Source of the DNA: DATLYH01 sp035575035
Lineage (GTDB): Bacteria; Planctomycetota; Planctomycetia; Gemmatales; Gemmataceae
NCBI GenBank assembly: GCA_035575035.1
Contig: DATLYH010000002.1
Location: 1 to 25,407, forward strand
DNA length: 25,407 nucleotides
Reading direction: 5' to 3'
Of this stretch, positions 1 through 7,124 are shown in pieces; position 1 is the stretch's first letter; each line of letters opens with the position of its first letter. The position numbers were made by a program, and so were the translations under genes. The notes under the pieces were generated by a model that did not search any database, had not been told where the DNA came from, and saw only the letters and a list, made by a program, of their open reading frames with translations.

Positions 1-28
1 GGGGGGAGAGGGAGAAGAAGAAGCGCCT

Positions 29-57
29 CCCCTCGCCCCCGTTTCGGGGGAGAGGGG
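29..57. repeat. GC-rich hairpin in intergenic DNA
   Basis: Perfect-but-one stem: CCCCTC-g-CCCCCG at 29-41 pairs with CGGGGG-a-GAGGGG at 45-57 around a TTT loop. It is followed by a gtcaggggtgaggggg tract (58-73). There is no T-run, so a Rho-independent terminator is not supported. A purine-rich tract of the same style (ggggtcagaggtcaggg) recurs inside the helicase gene near 14,430. No gene is visible from 1 to 389; the rest of that stretch is the composite repeat listed next. Confidence 0.55.
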
Positions 58-115
58 TCAGGGGTGAGGGGGATCGTGTCTTTCCCCCCTCTCACCATTC
101 CCCTTAGTCTGTATT

Positions 116-397
116 CGGTAGTCGGTAGCCGTCAGCCGAGGCGAGTTGCTAGGACCGGCCCGCTAACGCGGGCCGCTCGCCCACCTCGCGAGGACCGGCC
201 GGCTCACGCCGGCCGCTCGCCCACCTCGCGAGGACCGGCCAGCTAACGCGGGCCGCTCGCCCACCTCGCGAGGACCGGCCCGCTAACGCCGGCTGCTCGC
301 CCACCTCGCGAGGACCGGCCCGCTGACGCGGGCCGCTCGCCCACCGAGGCGAACGGTCTTGCTACGGACTACGGACTACGGACTACGGACTACGGAC
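116..397. repeat. Composite hairpin repeat element, copy A
   Basis: The left arm (116-150) carries ggtagtcggtag and gaggcgagttg. Five tandem 40-bp units follow (starts 151, 191, 231, 271, 311), each with a hairpin such as GGCCCGC-TAAC-GCGGGCC and then CGCTCGCCCACCTCGCG. The right arm (345-397) carries gaggcgaacggtcttgc and five tandem TACGGAC heptamers (363-397). Read on the minus strand, the heptamers are TAGTCCG repeats. The first of them supplies the stop codon of the TPR gene that ends at 390. Two units (231 and 271) have a mismatched stem base. The layout matches copy B at 2916-3094. Confidence 0.85.
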
Positions 398-2888
398 TAC
401 CGACGGTCGCCAGCCATCGCTCCCAGTCCTGGCGTGTCCAGTCCTCGCCTTCGAAGGCCTTGTCGTCCAGCGCTTGCAGGGCGGCGCGAAAGCGGTTCAA
501 GGCGGCACGGGCCTGTTCCTCCTCGTGCCGGGCACCGTCCTGATCACCTCGTTGCAGCGCGACGGCCCGCTTCGCATGGCGGCAGGCGAAGACCTTGGCC
601 AGGGCGTACACCTCATCGACCCGGCGCGGGTAGCGGGCGGCCAGTTGTTCGTAGGCGTTCAGGGCCCCGTCGTAGTCGCCGAGGTTGAAGCGCGCCTCGG
701 CAATGCCGAAGAGGGCCTGCCGCAGATAGCCTTGCTCCTCGGCCGTCAGGCTCTGCGGCGGCCGCCGGGCCAGGGTGTCGATCAGCTGCTGATACTCCTG
801 AGCCGCCCAACTCAGCCGTTTGTGGTATTCCTTCTCGAAGTGTTTCTGGGCCTCGTGGGTGCTGCCGGGCTGCTGGTGCTTGAGATGATCTCCCTGGTGG
901 GCGGCCAGGTGGCGGTGGCACTCGGCGAGGAGGAAACGGCCCCGCACTGCCTGCGGGCTGTCGGGGTAGGTATGCAGCGCCTGCTCCAGGCGTGCAGCCG
1001 CCAGCAAGTACTGCCGCTGCTGGAAGAGCAAACTGCCCAGCAGGTAAAGCGACTTCTCTTCCGCTTCGCGCCGGGCCGATCCCTGGCGCGGCTCTTCTTC
1101 CGGTCCGGGGTTCCCTTCCTGGGAAAGCTGATGGAGGATCTGCCCCAGCATGGACACCGCATTGTCAATGTCGCCGTTGGCCATTTCCATCAGGGCCACC
1201 TGATAGCGGGCCCGGTAGGCGAAGGGGGTCTGGTAGCGCATGCACAGCAGATACGCTTCCCGGGCGGCGACAGGATTGTCCAATGCGCGATGGGCCTCGG
1301 CCAGCCAGAAATAGCCCTCGCCCAACCGTCCGGGGTCCTCCTCGGTCGGGAGGAACTGTTCCAGCACCGCGGCAGCCCGGCGGAGGTCGCCGCCCCGGCG
1401 ATAGCGGTCGGCGCTGAGCCAGAGCCGTTCCCGTCGGTCGGCCGCCGTGGCAGCCTGCTCGGCCGATTCTTCATAGGCCGCGCCGGCCTGACCGAGAAGG
1501 GCCTGGGCCTCCTCGCCCGCTCGGGCAGCGGCCCCGGCGTCGGCGGCCTGGGCGCGGAGCAGGGCGGCAACTCCCGGCGGGGCGATTTTCTCATAGATGC
1601 GGGCCAGCTGCATCGAGCGCTCGAAGTCGCCGGCCTCGCGGTAGGCGGCACAGCCGCGCTCGAACAGGGTCCGGGCCTGGTCCAGGTCCACCAGCGGGTT
1701 GCGCCAGTCGGCCGGCCCCTTGATGTCGCGCAGCGCCCGCTCGAATGCCTCCAGGGCGGCGGGCGAGTTCTCCGCCAGGCGCAGCTCGGCCAGCCCCAGG
1801 GCCGCCGCCACTGCCTCGTCGCCGCCGTCGGCCCGACCGGCGCATTCGGCCCAGGCGCGGGCCGCGTCCTCGGGTTGATCCAACTGCCGGCAGCAGACCC
1901 CCAGGTAGTACAAAGCCCATCCCAACTCGCGCGGGACCTGGCGGCGGTCGGCCACGACCTCCTTCCACAGCCCGGCCGCCTCGTCCCAGCGCTGCTCTTC
2001 CTGGAAGCTACGGGCTCGCAGGAAACGCGCCTGGGCCCGCAGCTCGGCCGGGGCATGGGCGCCGATATTGGCCAGCACCTGGCGGGCCTCGTCGGGCCGT
2101 TGCAAGCGCAGCAGCAACTCGCCGCGCAACAGTCGCACCGGGGCGAGGAGGTCATCACTGACAATAGGAAGCTGGAGCTGTTTCTCGGTGGCCCGGAGGG
2201 CGCCCTCCAGGTCGGGCCGCGGCAAACGCAGGTAGGCCTGGGCCAGCAGGCCGTATCCCTCGAACGGATCGTCGGCCCCTTTCTCCACCGAGCGTGCCAG
2301 ATGGTCGATCACTGTTTGCAGGTCGGCGTGGGTCAGGTACAGCGCCTTGCCCAGCCGGTAGGTCAGACGAGGGCGGTCGGTCTCGGGCACGCCGAGAGCC
2401 TGCGCTTCTTCCAGGTGACGACGGGCCCGCCGGGCCGGTTCGATCGACTCACCGGGCGAGCCGCGCTCGGCCAGGCGCAGGTGCAAACTTCCCAAAAGGA
2501 AGTGGACCTCGGCCGCCCGATGAGGGATACGCTCCAGGTGCCGTTCGAGGCGTTGGATCGCCTCAAGGAGCTGGTCCCGGTCAAGGGCTTCCTGGTCCAG
2601 CAGCTGGCGCAGGGCATCCAGGTCGCGTTCGGCCCGGTGGGCCTCGATCGGTCTCCAGGGCGGCCGGGCCAGGCAGACGACCGTCACCGCCAAAAGTCCG
2701 AGGAAGAAAACCGGCACCTGCCACAGCCGGCCCGGCGGCCGGTAGGTGGCTGGGCGAAACCGGGTTGTCCCAGCCGGATTGATGGCCATCGCGGCGACCC
2801 ACCAAGGAGACCGCCGGCCCGTCGGCCGGCGCGCGGCCGGGGCAGACAGGGAGTCCGTCCCGACCCGGGTGAGCAGGGCTTGTGACAT
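390..2888 (-). CDS. Membrane-anchored tetratricopeptide-repeat protein
   Basis: An 832-residue protein. A basic N-terminus (about 1-55) precedes one hydrophobic segment (about 56-75, QVPVFFLGLLAVTVVCLA). The rest is almost wholly helical TPR-like repeats, with YLGVCCRQLDQPEDAARAW and LGDYDGALNAYEQLAARYP as clear examples. The topology suggests a single-span anchor with a large TPR solenoid, probably outside the cytoplasm, that scaffolds other proteins; no catalytic motif is visible. A second candidate start is the ATG at 2789 (residue 34), which leaves the membrane segment closer to the N-terminus; neither start has a strong Shine-Dalgarno. The gene follows pdxA on the same strand but is separated from it by a composite repeat, and it ends inside another. 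Its last codons (AGT CCG TAG) come from the TAGTCCG heptamer array, so the original C-terminus may have been different. Function unknown. Confidence 0.85.
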   Translation of the reverse strand: MSQALLTRVGTDSLSAPAARRPTGRRSPWWVAAMAINPAGTTRFRPATYRPPGRLWQVPVFFLGLLAVTVVCLARPPWRPIEAHRAERDLDALRQLLDQEALDRDQLLEAIQRLERHLERIPHRAAEVHFLLGSLHLRLAERGSPGESIEPARRARRHLEEAQALGVPETDRPRLTYRLGKALYLTHADLQTVIDHLARSVEKGADDPFEGYGLLAQAYLRLPRPDLEGALRATEKQLQLPIVSDDLLAPVRLLRGELLLRLQRPDEARQVLANIGAHAPAELRAQARFLRARSFQEEQRWDEAAGLWKEVVADRRQVPRELGWALYYLGVCCRQLDQPEDAARAWAECAGRADGGDEAVAAALGLAELRLAENSPAALEAFERALRDIKGPADWRNPLVDLDQARTLFERGCAAYREAGDFERSMQLARIYEKIAPPGVAALLRAQAADAGAAARAGEEAQALLGQAGAAYEESAEQAATAADRRERLWLSADRYRRGGDLRRAAAVLEQFLPTEEDPGRLGEGYFWLAEAHRALDNPVAAREAYLLCMRYQTPFAYRARYQVALMEMANGDIDNAVSMLGQILHQLSQEGNPGPEEEPRQGSARREAEEKSLYLLGSLLFQQRQYLLAAARLEQALHTYPDSPQAVRGRFLLAECHRHLAAHQGDHLKHQQPGSTHEAQKHFEKEYHKRLSWAAQEYQQLIDTLARRPPQSLTAEEQGYLRQALFGIAEARFNLGDYDGALNAYEQLAARYPRRVDEVYALAKVFACRHAKRAVALQRGDQDGARHEEEQARAALNRFRAALQALDDKAFEGEDWTRQDWERWLATVGSP

Positions 2889-2915
2889 ATTCCGGCCCAG
2901 GTGTCAAGCCGAGCT

Positions 2916-3094
2916 CGGTAGTCCGTAGTTGGTGGTCCGTAGCGCAACGCCGAGGCGAGTTGGGCCATGCCCACCGGCCCGCTGACGCGGGCCGCTCGCC
3001 CACCGGTCCGTTCACGCGGGCCGCTCGCCCACCGCCCCGTTCACGCGGGCCGCTCGCCCACCGAGGCGAACGGTCTTGCTACGGACTACGGACT
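2916..3094. repeat. Composite hairpin repeat element, copy B
   Basis: This has the same plan as copy A. The left arm (2916-2970) holds ggtagtccgtag and gaggcgagttg. Three tandem 29-bp units start at 2973, 3002 and 3031; the first is the hairpin GGCCCGC-TGAC-GCGGGCC plus CGCTCGCC. The right arm (3060-3094) holds gaggcgaacggtcttgc plus two TACGGAC heptamers and a final TAG-forming CTA. The arms are inverted with respect to the TAGTCCGTAG motif. The element lies between pdxA and the TPR gene and overlaps the pdxA stop codon (3079-3081). It occupies most of the 190-nt gap. Confidence 0.85.
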
Positions 3095-4089
3095 AGCAGC
3101 CGCGCCGCCACCCGGGCCGCCTCGACCATGCCGGCGGCATCGGCCACCCCACGGCCGGCGATGTCGTAGGCGGTGCCGTGGGCCACGCTGGTCCGCACCA
3201 GCGGCAGCCCGGCGCTGATGTTGACCGCTCGCCTGCCCCCCAGCAACTTTAGGGCGATGTGCCCCTGGTCGTGGTACATGGCCACGACGCCGTCAAACTC
3301 GCCGTCTCGCGCCCGCACAAAGAGGGTGTCGCTGGGCCAGGGACCGGTGACATCAAATCCCTCGGCCCGGGCTGCCGCTACCGCCGGGGCGATGATCGTG
3401 GCCTCCTCGTCGCCGAACAGTCCGCCGTCGCTGGCGTGCGGGTTGAGGGCAGCCACTCCGAGGCGCGGCCGTCGGCCTAGCAGCCGCCGCAGCACCTCGT
3501 CGAGCAGCCGCACCTTGTCGCGGATCGCCTCGGCCGACAGGTGGCGGAAGACCTCACGCAGGGCCAGGTGCAGGGTGACATGGGCGACCGCCAGGCCGTC
3601 GCAGTAAAGGAGCATGGCGAAGTGCCTGGTCCCGGTGCGCTCGGCCAGGATCTCGGTGTGACCCGGATAGGGGAGTCCCGCGGCCCGCAGTCCCTCCTTG
3701 TGCAGCGGGGCGGTGACGATGCCGTCCGCCTCCCCGGCCAACGTCCGGTCGATGGCCTGGCAGAGGAAGTCATACGCCGCCCGTCCCGCCGCCGCGCTGA
3801 CCCGCCCCGGCTCCACCCGGCTCAGGTCCTGGCCGGTGGCCGGTAAGCAGGGGACCGCCTCGGCCGTCGGCTCCGCCTCCGCGGGCGACTCGACCGGGAC
3901 GACACGCGCCGCCGAGCCAACCAGGTCCAGGGCCCGCCTCAGCCAGCCGCTCTCGCCGACGACGACCGGCCGACAGACGGCAACGAGCTGCGGCCAGGCT
4001 CGGGCGATCACTTCCGGCCCAATGCCGGCGACATCTCCCATCGTGAAAAGGAGGAGCGGTGGGGAACGGGGAGTGCGGTCGCGTGTCAT
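3079..4089 (-). CDS. pdxA: 4-hydroxythreonine-4-phosphate dehydrogenase
   Basis: PdxA (336 residues; the family is usually about 330) oxidises and decarboxylates 4-phosphohydroxy-L-threonine with NAD in the DXP-dependent pyridoxal phosphate pathway in the cytoplasm. The N-terminal TMGDVAGIGPE signature (residues 16-26), TAPLHKEG (126-133), GHTEILAERTG (143-153), LNPHASDGG (215-223) and MYHDQGH (271-277) are all present. By analogy with E. coli PdxA, H174, H218 and H273 are the expected metal ligands. The ATG at 4089 is chosen because the first beta-strand (PLLLFTMGD) needs upstream residues. It lies 7 nt after the holA stop, so the two genes are probably translationally coupled. The final residues VRSP and the TAG stop fall in the TACGGAC heptamers of composite repeat B. 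A PdxA2-type paralogue acting on another phosphorylated hydroxy acid cannot be excluded. Confidence 0.93.
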   Translation of the reverse strand: MTRDRTPRSPPLLLFTMGDVAGIGPEVIARAWPQLVAVCRPVVVGESGWLRRALDLVGSAARVVPVESPAEAEPTAEAVPCLPATGQDLSRVEPGRVSAAAGRAAYDFLCQAIDRTLAGEADGIVTAPLHKEGLRAAGLPYPGHTEILAERTGTRHFAMLLYCDGLAVAHVTLHLALREVFRHLSAEAIRDKVRLLDEVLRRLLGRRPRLGVAALNPHASDGGLFGDEEATIIAPAVAAARAEGFDVTGPWPSDTLFVRARDGEFDGVVAMYHDQGHIALKLLGGRRAVNISAGLPLVRTSVAHGTAYDIAGRGVADAAGMVEAARVAARLLVRSP

Positions 4090-4096
4090 CCGGTTG

Positions 4097-5095
4097 TCAG
4101 TTCTTCCGCGCCAGTTGCACGATGAGCCGCTCCAGCAGGGTGCGCGGCGGCAGCGTGCTGGAGCCTTTCAGTCCCAGGTCGGTTTCCAGCAGCCACTCGA
4201 ACAAGCGGTTTGCCCGGCGGCGGCCCAGGTGGCGGAGCTGCTGCTCGCACCCCTTCTGGGCAAAGGGCGGGACGCCGACCCGGTCGAGGGCGTCGGCCAG
4301 CGCCAGCCCCTCCTGGGCCAGCCGGGCCGCCTGGGCCAGCCGGCGCAGCTGCACACTGAAGGCGCCCAGGATGCGCAGCGGGTCTTCGCCCTGATCGAAC
4401 AGGCGGTCGAGGATGGCCAGCGCCTCGCCGGGCCGGCCGCTGCCGATGGCATCGAAAATCTTCCAGGTCGTCTCTGCCCGGCTGTTGCCCACCAGCCGAT
4501 CCACATCGGCAGCATCGATTCGGTTGGCCTCGCCTGCATAGGCGGCCAGCTTGGCCAATTCCTGGTCGAGCACGCCCATTTCCGGCCCAACCAGGTCCAC
4601 CAGCATCCGCGCGGCCGGCAGCGTCAGCTCCTTGCCGTAGCCGACCGCCGCTTGCCGAATGCACCACTCCGGGAGCTTGGGGGCCGCCGGCGCCTTGCAC
4701 TGAATCGTGGCGGCGGGGTCGATCAGTTTGGCCAGCCGGGTGTTGGCCGGCCACGATTGGACATCGAGCACCAGTACCCCGGTCGCCGCCGGCCTGGTGA
4801 CGTACTTTTCCAGGGCGGTCCGGTGTCGGGTGACGAACAGGTCGGCGTTCTCCACCACCACCAGCCGACGGGGGCCGAGGAACGGCAGCGTCTCCAGCTC
4901 GTCATGGATCGTTGCCCAGACCGCCTTGTCGCCGGAATGGGTGGACAGGCCAAAGCCCTCGTCTCTTTCCCCCAGCACCAGCCGGCGCAGGGCGGTCAGC
5001 ACCTGCCGCTTCACGAAATCCTCGTCGCTGACAAGGACATAGACCGGCTTCGGCGGGCCGCGGCCGCCACGCTCCAGGAAGGCGAGACCGTCCAT
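4097..5095 (-). CDS. holA: DNA polymerase III, delta subunit (clamp loader)
   Basis: HolA-type delta subunit, 332 residues, typical length. Delta opens the beta sliding clamp during loading. The N-terminal domain starts with PVYVLVSDEDFVKRQVL (about 17-33), followed by THSGD, DELETLPFLGPRRLVVVENAD (about 65-85) and a second strand, GVLVLDVQSWP. The C-terminal part carries VGNSRAETTWKIFDAIGSG, FDQGEDPLRILGAFSVQLRRL and the terminal LETDLGLKGSSTLPPRTLLERLIVQLAR helices characteristic of DNA_pol3_delta. It lacks a Walker A motif, as expected for delta. It lies immediately upstream of pdxA. In the 159-nt gap upstream, the sequence TATAAA at 5105-5110 (read on the minus strand) could be a -10 element that gives a very short leader, but no good -35 is seen. 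Confidence 0.92.
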   Translation of the reverse strand: MDGLAFLERGGRGPPKPVYVLVSDEDFVKRQVLTALRRLVLGERDEGFGLSTHSGDKAVWATIHDELETLPFLGPRRLVVVENADLFVTRHRTALEKYVTRPAATGVLVLDVQSWPANTRLAKLIDPAATIQCKAPAAPKLPEWCIRQAAVGYGKELTLPAARMLVDLVGPEMGVLDQELAKLAAYAGEANRIDAADVDRLVGNSRAETTWKIFDAIGSGRPGEALAILDRLFDQGEDPLRILGAFSVQLRRLAQAARLAQEGLALADALDRVGVPPFAQKGCEQQLRHLGRRRANRLFEWLLETDLGLKGSSTLPPRTLLERLIVQLARKN

Positions 5096-5254
5096 GATGG
5101 CATTTTATATCGAATCGCCCTGGTTAGGCGTCGTTGCTGCTCGTGGCCTGGTGCTCCTGTCCCGGATCGGGCGCTAGGCTGCGAGCAATGGGGTGATCGG
5201 GGCGGAGTCGTCGAAGCCCCATCCCGGCATGCGGGCGCATTCGGCTCCAGCGCC

Positions 5255-6643
5255 TCAGGGCTTGTCGGCCGGGTCCACGCCCAGGACGCGCACCTTGGGC
5301 TGCGACAGGTCCACCACGATCGGCTTGGCCGTCTCGGCGCTACCGACGTTGCCGGCCAGGTCGGTCGCCTCCACGCGGACATAGAACTGGTACGGGACAT
5401 CCGGCGGCATCCGCCACAGGAAGCGGCCGCTGTTCTCCTCATTGGCGGCAATCACCGTCCAGGGTCCCTCGGGCCGCTCGGCATACGCCAGGGTGATCGG
5501 TCGGGGTCCCAGGTTCTTGTCGGTGGCCGACCAGGTGATGGTCAGGTTGCCCATTTCCGGGCCGCGGCCAACCTCCAGGTTCAGGAGCTGCACGCGGGGC
5601 TTGGTCAGATCCACCTCGACCCAGACTTGCGGCGGATCGCCGACGCGCGGCGGCTGCTCGCCGAAGCCGACGCCACTGCGGGCCACCAGCGTGAAGCCGT
5701 ACAGCCCCTCCTCGCTGACCTCGACCACGTAGGGAGGCTGGGGGTTGGTCTGCTCGTTATGCTTCTGCCAGTTCCGCGCTTGCGGGTCGCGCGTGTACCA
5801 GAGCTCGATCACCGCGACGCCCGACTTGCCCACATCCTCGAGCTTGTAGTTCAGGCTGATGCGTTTGCTGTTGACCCGGCGGACGGCGCCTGGCCCCGGC
5901 GCGGCCAGCGGTCGCGAAGGCGCTGTCGCCGCCGCACCGGGACCGACGCTCGGCGTGACCGTTACCGTCTGCTCCCCGATGTTGCCGGCGCGGTCGCGGA
6001 CCTGAAGGCGGACCTCCAGGGGGGCGTTGGTGCCGGGGTTCCAGGAGTGCCTTGCGGCAGCGGCCCGCGGCGGCGCCAACGGCGTCCAGTCGCCGTTGCC
6101 CGGTACGCGCTGCTCCAGGCGCAGACTATCCAGGTCAAGGTTCTCGTCGGTGATTTGCCACTCGACGCCGACACCCCCTTCAGGGGGCGTTACCGCCCGC
6201 AGCACCACAGTCGGCCGCAGGGTGTCCACGCAAACGCGCAGCCCGGCCTGGAACTGGTCGGGTGTCGGCGGATAGCCCTGCCCCTGGAAATCGATGGTCC
6301 GCACGGCGAAGTAATACCAGCCGTCTTGCTGGGCCAGGAAGCGAAAGGAGCGCTCGGCCGGCGGGGCGGCGGCCACTCGCTGCCAGCTCCGTCCCAGATC
6401 GCGGGAGACATACAACTCGACCTGTTGGATGCGACGCTCGTTGGGATCGGTCTGGAAGGGGATGCGGAACTCGGGCCGGGAGGAGTAATAGGTGCCGTCG
6501 CCGCCCGGCGTCTGGGCCACAGCGGACGGCAGGAGGAAGGAGCGGGGACAAAGGACCAAGGCCAACAGAACAAGGGCAATGTGGCGAGCCGACCGCCCCT
6601 TGCCTCCTCCTTCGGCACGCAGCCTTCTGGCTCGCCCGCCCAT
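5255..6643 (-). CDS. Secreted two-module Ig/FN3-like protein
   Basis: 462 residues from the ATG at 6643, which has GGAGG 10 nt upstream. An ATG at 6679 would add 12 residues without a ribosome-binding site. A long basic N-region, then HIALVLLALVL and a probable signal-peptidase site after PSAVAQ, indicate export. The mature part is two homologous modules of about 190 residues. Each has a strand pair of the type QVELYVSRDLGRSWQRV or VIELWYTRDPQARNWQKH, then VDTLRPTVVL or VDLTKPRVQL, then VEWQITDENL or ITWSATDKNL, and finally DRAGNIG or DLAGNVG. These are immunoglobulin-like/FN3-like beta sandwiches with no enzymatic signature. A surface or periplasmic structural or adhesive role is possible but unproven. 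It lies upstream of holA on the same strand, 159 nt away. Confidence 0.8.
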   Translation of the reverse strand: MGGRARRLRAEGGGKGRSARHIALVLLALVLCPRSFLLPSAVAQTPGGDGTYYSSRPEFRIPFQTDPNERRIQQVELYVSRDLGRSWQRVAAAPPAERSFRFLAQQDGWYYFAVRTIDFQGQGYPPTPDQFQAGLRVCVDTLRPTVVLRAVTPPEGGVGVEWQITDENLDLDSLRLEQRVPGNGDWTPLAPPRAAAARHSWNPGTNAPLEVRLQVRDRAGNIGEQTVTVTPSVGPGAAATAPSRPLAAPGPGAVRRVNSKRISLNYKLEDVGKSGVAVIELWYTRDPQARNWQKHNEQTNPQPPYVVEVSEEGLYGFTLVARSGVGFGEQPPRVGDPPQVWVEVDLTKPRVQLLNLEVGRGPEMGNLTITWSATDKNLGPRPITLAYAERPEGPWTVIAANEENSGRFLWRMPPDVPYQFYVRVEATDLAGNVGSAETAKPIVVDLSQPKVRVLGVDPADKP

Positions 6644-6857
6644 GGCAGCAGCGCCTCCCTCCCTGCGGCTAGCCCGCATTGCCGAGGTCGTTGGTGTCCC
6701 TCACTGCCACGGGCCCCGCGCGAAGTCCCCGCCGGCAGGGGCAGACCGACCCCCGGACATGGGCTGGCCCATCACCGATTGTTGGTATCGTCCGGCGAAG
6801 TCGGTGAACTTGAACAGAAGGCCGGGACTGGAGAACCGGCGGCGGGAGCCGTCGCCC

Positions 6858-6930
6858 ACCGGCCGGCTCACGCCGGCCGCTCGCTCTACCGGCCGGCTCA
6901 CGCCGGCCGCTCGCTCTACCGGCCGCTCAC
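6858..6930. repeat. Tandem 30-bp hairpin repeats (REP-like family 1)
   Basis: Two full 30-bp units (6858-6887 and 6888-6917) and a partial third. Each has the hairpin GGCCGGC-TCAC-GCCGGCC followed by CGCTCGC. These are the same family as at 151-350, 2973-3060 and 16,118-16,269, but with G:C at the variable stem position. They lie in the 481-nt divergent region between the Ig-like gene and the membrane-protein gene (6644-7124). Apart from these repeats and the promoter near 7030, I see nothing identifiable in that region. Confidence 0.8.
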
Positions 6931-7028
6931 CTCAACCTGATCGGCGACACGGGCCTTGCCGTAAAGTCGGACTACAACAATGAATGGGATGGTCGCGGAG
7001 GTTCGCGGGTGTTCGCCGGCCCCTCCCC

Positions 7029-7037
7029 TGCTATAAT
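7029..7037 (+). promoter_or_regulatory. Extended -10 promoter for the membrane-protein operon
   Basis: TGCTATAAT at 7029-7037 is a consensus TATAAT with the extended-10 TG one base upstream. No convincing -35 hexamer lies 16-18 nt upstream, which is normal for extended -10 promoters. Transcription would begin near 7044, about 80 nt before the ATG at 7125. Confidence 0.5.
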
Positions 7038-7124
7038 GCCCACTCGGAATTACGGATGAGGACGCCTCCAGGCCGGTTTGCCGGACCAACGGATGCAGAG
7101 CGGGCTGATAAAAAGGAGCGACTC

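Noticed and set aside
474..2885. 803-residue plus-strand open frame
   Set aside because: Antisense shadow of the TPR gene; its translation is rich in G, L and Q with no domain, a usual artefact in GC-rich DNA.
2882..3218. Small plus-strand frames reading AARPP/AGRSP repeats
   Set aside because: Translations of the composite repeat and the 3' end of pdxA on the wrong strand.
3698..6940. 1080-residue plus-strand open frame
   Set aside because: It runs opposite pdxA, holA and the Ig-like gene, all of which have clear family motifs, and it ends in translated hairpin repeats.
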